A DNA stretch of 64,000 nt from Nocardia blacklockiae (GTDB lineage: Bacteria > Actinomycetota > Actinomycetes > Mycobacteriales > Mycobacteriaceae), in contig NZ_JADLRJ010000004.1 of NCBI RefSeq assembly GCF_015477355.1, positions 124,001 to 188,000 of the forward strand. The letters are read 5' to 3'. The notes below the pieces were generated by a model. That model searched no databases. It was not told the DNA's origin and worked only from the letters and a program-made list of their open reading frames with translations. Numbering within the stretch: position 1 is the first letter of the stretch; each line of letters opens with the position of its first letter. Positions 61,708-64,000 of this stretch are shown one piece after another. Both the position numbers and the translations under genes were made by a program.

Positions 61708-62577
61708 TTACGGCAGGCGGGCGGCGATGTCGTCGATCAGCCAGGGACCGTCGGTCTCGATGGTCTTCACGTCGTGCCAGCCCGCCAGCTCGGAGATCGC
61801 GCCGCCCTGCACCGCGAACACCTTGCCGGTGAACGGGCACTTGTCGCCCGCCAGATAGGCGACCAGCGGCGAGATGTTGGCGGGACTGAACGCGTCGAAC
61901 TCCCCCTCGGGCACCTCGGCGGCGAAGATGGCGCCCATCCCCGGCGTGGCCAGCGTCAACCGGGTGCGGGCCATCGGCGCGATCGCGTTGACCCGGACCC
62001 CGTACCGTTCCAGCTCGTCGGCGGCCACCAGGGTCAGTGCCGCGATGCCCGCCTTCGCCGCGCCGTAGTTGGCCTGTCCGGCATTGGGAATGGTGAGACC
62101 CGAGGCCGAGGCGGTGTTGACGACCGCGGCATTGGGCCGGTTGCCCGCCTTGGACTGGTCCTTCCAATACGCGGCCGCGTGCCGCAGCACGTTGAAGTGC
62201 CCCTTCAGATGCACCGCGATGACCGCGTCCCACTGGGACTCCTCGAGACCGGCGACGAAACCGTCGCGCAGGATGCCCGCGTTGTTGACGACGACATCGA
62301 GCTTACCGAACTCCGAGATCGCCCGGCCGACAAGGTTTTCCGCGCCCTCCCAGGTGGCGACGTTGCCGGTGTCGGCGACGGCCCGGCCGCCCGCCGCGGT
62401 GATCTCGTTCACCACCTCCTGCGCCGGGCCGACGTCGGCGCCCTCGCCGGCGTTGTCGCCGCCGAGGTCGTTCACCACGACCGCGGCGCCCTCGCGCGCG
62501 AACAACAGCGCGTGTTCGCGGCCGATGCCGCGACCGGCGCCGGTGATGACGGCGACCTTGCCCGCCAATGCACCCAT
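61708..62577 (-). CDS. short-chain dehydrogenase (3-hydroxyacyl-CoA dehydrogenase-like)
   Basis: A 289-residue SDR. It has the NAD motif VITGAGRGIGREHALLFARE, the NNAGILRDG segment and the active-site YGAAK (Tyr and Lys). The insert DLGGDNAGEGADVGPAQEVV is typical of multifunctional-enzyme/17-beta-HSD4-type dehydrogenases acting on 3-hydroxyacyl-CoAs. CAGGAG lies upstream of the ATG at 62577. In this operon it would follow the MaoC hydratase step. Confidence 0.88.
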   Translation of the reverse strand: MGALAGKVAVITGAGRGIGREHALLFAREGAAVVVNDLGGDNAGEGADVGPAQEVVNEITAAGGRAVADTGNVATWEGAENLVGRAISEFGKLDVVVNNAGILRDGFVAGLEESQWDAVIAVHLKGHFNVLRHAAAYWKDQSKAGNRPNAAVVNTASASGLTIPNAGQANYGAAKAGIAALTLVAADELERYGVRVNAIAPMARTRLTLATPGMGAIFAAEVPEGEFDAFSPANISPLVAYLAGDKCPFTGKVFAVQGGAISELAGWHDVKTIETDGPWLIDDIAARLP

Positions 62578-62597
62578 GTGTGTCTCCTGTTCGTCCG

Positions 62598-63473
62598 TCA
62601 ATCCGCGATCTCGGCCAGGCCGTCGCTGAGCACCACGTCCGCGCCGCGCACCGTTTCGAAAGCGTAGGTGGTGCTGCCGTCGGCGGAGTTCACCTGCCAG
62701 ATCCGGGTGCGCAGCTCGTCACCCGGGAAGACCAGCTTGGCGAAGCGCACCGCGAAACGCTTCAGCCGGTGCACATCCGAGCCGCCGACCTCGGTGAGCA
62801 CCGCCCACGAGGCGAACGCCATCGTGCACAGCCCATGCGCGATGATGCCCGGCAGACCGGCGTCCCGGGCGACCTCCTCGTCCAGGTGCAGCGGCACCGG
62901 GTCGCCCGAAGCCGGTGCGTAGCGGTAGGTCTGGTCGTCGTCGATGCGCTGGGACACCTCCGCGACCGGTTCGCGGGCGCGCAGGCGCTCGTCGAACTTG
63001 TGCTCCGGCGCGGGCGTGCCGACGGTGCGGCCCGCGTCGATATTGCGGAAGAACGCGGTGAGGTACTGCTCGTTGACCAATTCACCGGCGTCGGTGCGGC
63101 TTTCGATGTGCACGGTGATGCCGCTGCCGTTGGGCCGGCCCGCGTAGCCGATCGCCCGCGCCCGCGACACCAGCGTCTCGCCCGGCCGGATCGGGCGATG
63201 GAAGTGGAAGTCCTGCTCGCCGTGCAGGACCCGGCCGAAGATGTCCATCGGCGCCACGTCGAGCACGGGCACCATCATGGCGTCGAAGACCGGCACGATG
63301 GCGAAGACCGGCGGCGCCACCACGCCGTCGCGGTGCGCCGCGATGGGATCGTTGGTGGCGGCGGCGTATTCGGCGATGCGCGCGGCCGAGACCTCGAAAC
63401 GTTCCTCGTCACACCAGGTGTCGAGGCCGCTGTCGTCGAATTCGACCACGCGGCCGCCGGTTTCGGTGCTCAT
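62598..63473 (-). CDS. MaoC-like enoyl-CoA hydratase (double hot-dog)
   Basis: A 291-residue protein with two hot-dog domains. The first contains VLHGEQDFHFHRPIRPGETL. The second carries the hydratase-2 signature LHLDEEVARDAGLPGIIAHG with catalytic Asp/His-type residues. Such enzymes hydrate trans-2-enoyl-CoA to (R)-3-hydroxyacyl-CoA. Its ATG overlaps the stop of the upstream SRPBCC gene (ATGA). Consistent with beta-oxidation or sterol side-chain degradation. Confidence 0.88.
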   Translation of the reverse strand: MSTETGGRVVEFDDSGLDTWCDEERFEVSAARIAEYAAATNDPIAAHRDGVVAPPVFAIVPVFDAMMVPVLDVAPMDIFGRVLHGEQDFHFHRPIRPGETLVSRARAIGYAGRPNGSGITVHIESRTDAGELVNEQYLTAFFRNIDAGRTVGTPAPEHKFDERLRAREPVAEVSQRIDDDQTYRYAPASGDPVPLHLDEEVARDAGLPGIIAHGLCTMAFASWAVLTEVGGSDVHRLKRFAVRFAKLVFPGDELRTRIWQVNSADGSTTYAFETVRGADVVLSDGLAEIAD

Positions 63474-63907
63474 GCGGCCGAGGCCAGCGCCTCGAGTTGC
63501 TCGAGGGACCGCTCGAGCTGCTTGCGGCCGTCCTTCTCCACGGCCTTGCCGAGCGCGCCCTTGATCAGCGCGCCCTCGAAGTCGCCGTTCACCGACAGCT
63601 CCGAGCCGTCGCCGGCGGGCGCGATGGTGAAGGTGAATTCGACCTTCACACCGGCCATTCCGGTCGCGGTCAGGGTCAGGGTGCGCGGCGCCTCGACCGC
63701 GGCGACGTGCCATTCGAACTTGTTGGCCATGCCGAGCATGACCACCTTGGCCACCAGCTTGTTGCCCACCTCCAGGGTCGCGGGCGGCTCCTCCATCCAG
63801 CGCTCGTGGATGGAGAACCAGTCGCCCCAGGTGTTCGGGTTGCCGACGACGGCCCACAGGGCTTCGGGGGACGCGGTCAGGGTCTTGGTGTATTCGATGT
63901 GGCCCAT
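63470..63907 (-). CDS. SRPBCC (START-like) family protein
   Basis: A 145-residue protein with a helix-grip fold. It starts MGHIEYTKTLTASPEALWAV and has NPNTWGDWFSIHERWMEEPP, typical of polyketide cyclase/dehydrase-like SRPBCC members that bind hydrophobic ligands. It overlaps the MaoC gene by ATGA and lies 29 bp downstream of the thiolase stop. It may carry an acyl or sterol intermediate; this is inference from context. Confidence 0.82.
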   Translation of the reverse strand: MGHIEYTKTLTASPEALWAVVGNPNTWGDWFSIHERWMEEPPATLEVGNKLVAKVVMLGMANKFEWHVAAVEAPRTLTLTATGMAGVKVEFTFTIAPAGDGSELSVNGDFEGALIKGALGKAVEKDGRKQLERSLEQLEALASAA

Positions 63908-63936
63908 GGGTGCTCTCTTTCCTCGTGGTCGGGGGC

Positions 63937-64000
63937 TCAGCGGTCCGCGCGCTGATAGGCCGTGACGACGGCCGCGCCGCCCAGGCCGATGTTGTGCTGC
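63937..64000 (-). CDS. thiolase/lipid-transfer protein (partial, C-terminal end)
   Basis: Only the last 20 codons are in the window: QHNIGLGGAAVVTAYQRADR, then TGA. The QHNIGLGG ending is characteristic of the lipid-transfer-protein (SCP2-type) thiolases. It is the upstream-most visible gene of the acyl-CoA operon running to 60429. Confidence 0.8.
   Translation of the reverse strand, partial: QHNIGLGGAAVVTAYQRADR

Overview
The window is high-GC actinobacterial DNA, most like Nocardia or a close relative in the Mycobacteriales. The gene order glpD, lpdA, a gamma-glutamylcyclotransferase, two M20 amidohydrolases, deoD, pmmB, upp, an Rv3311-like gene, add, deoA, cdd, sdhCDAB, dacB, yihY and trpS follows the M. 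tuberculosis chromosome from about Rv3302c to Rv3336c. Type VII (ESX) secretion substrates and an EspG-like chaperone fit the same order. No rRNA, tRNA or CRISPR array was recognised.

Layout. 1-7 kb: glycerol-3-phosphate dehydrogenase, a small secreted repeat protein, an aminotransferase, two proline-rich envelope proteins and an LpdA-type flavoprotein. 7-25 kb: peptidase and nucleoside-salvage genes (deoD, pmmB, upp, add, deoA, cdd), interrupted by a four-gene type VII-linked NlpC/P60 cluster (15.4-17.6 kb) and by membrane transporters. 25.5-29 kb: sdhCDAB, ended by a strong hairpin. 29-39.8 kb: a copper-type operator driving a His-rich membrane protein, phenylalanine hydroxylase, two multidrug MFS pumps each with its own regulator, a DD-carboxypeptidase, a KGG stress protein, an ECF sigma/DGPF pair and an ADP-ribosylglycohydrolase.

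39.8-46.4 kb is one tightly coupled block. Two tandemly duplicated transmembrane Ser/Thr kinases are followed by a small ESX-type protein, a DUF3558 lipoprotein, a PPE-like protein and an EspG-like chaperone. The second kinase carries the lipoprotein's DUF3558 domain as its outer domain. This suggests a signalling module tied to type VII secretion.

46.4-53.4 kb: yihY, trpS, a Tat-exported phospholipase C, an MpaB/Lcp-type protein with a TetR regulator and clear operator, and a barnase/barstar pair. At 53.5-58.7 kb a lower-GC island has split an xthA-barnase-barstar operon. It is bounded by a diverged direct repeat of about 195 bp containing a 38-bp identical block. It carries the decayed start of a serine integrase, an XRE regulator, small genes, a coiled-coil protein with PD-(D/E)XK-like residues and a HEPN-like protein with an RX4H motif. 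After the intact xthA the window ends in an alpha/beta hydrolase and a beta-oxidation-like operon (acyl-CoA dehydrogenase, SDR, MaoC, SRPBCC, thiolase).

The best candidates for something undescribed are the kinase/DUF3558/type VII module and the cargo of the xthA island. All functions are inferred from motifs read by eye; no database search was run.
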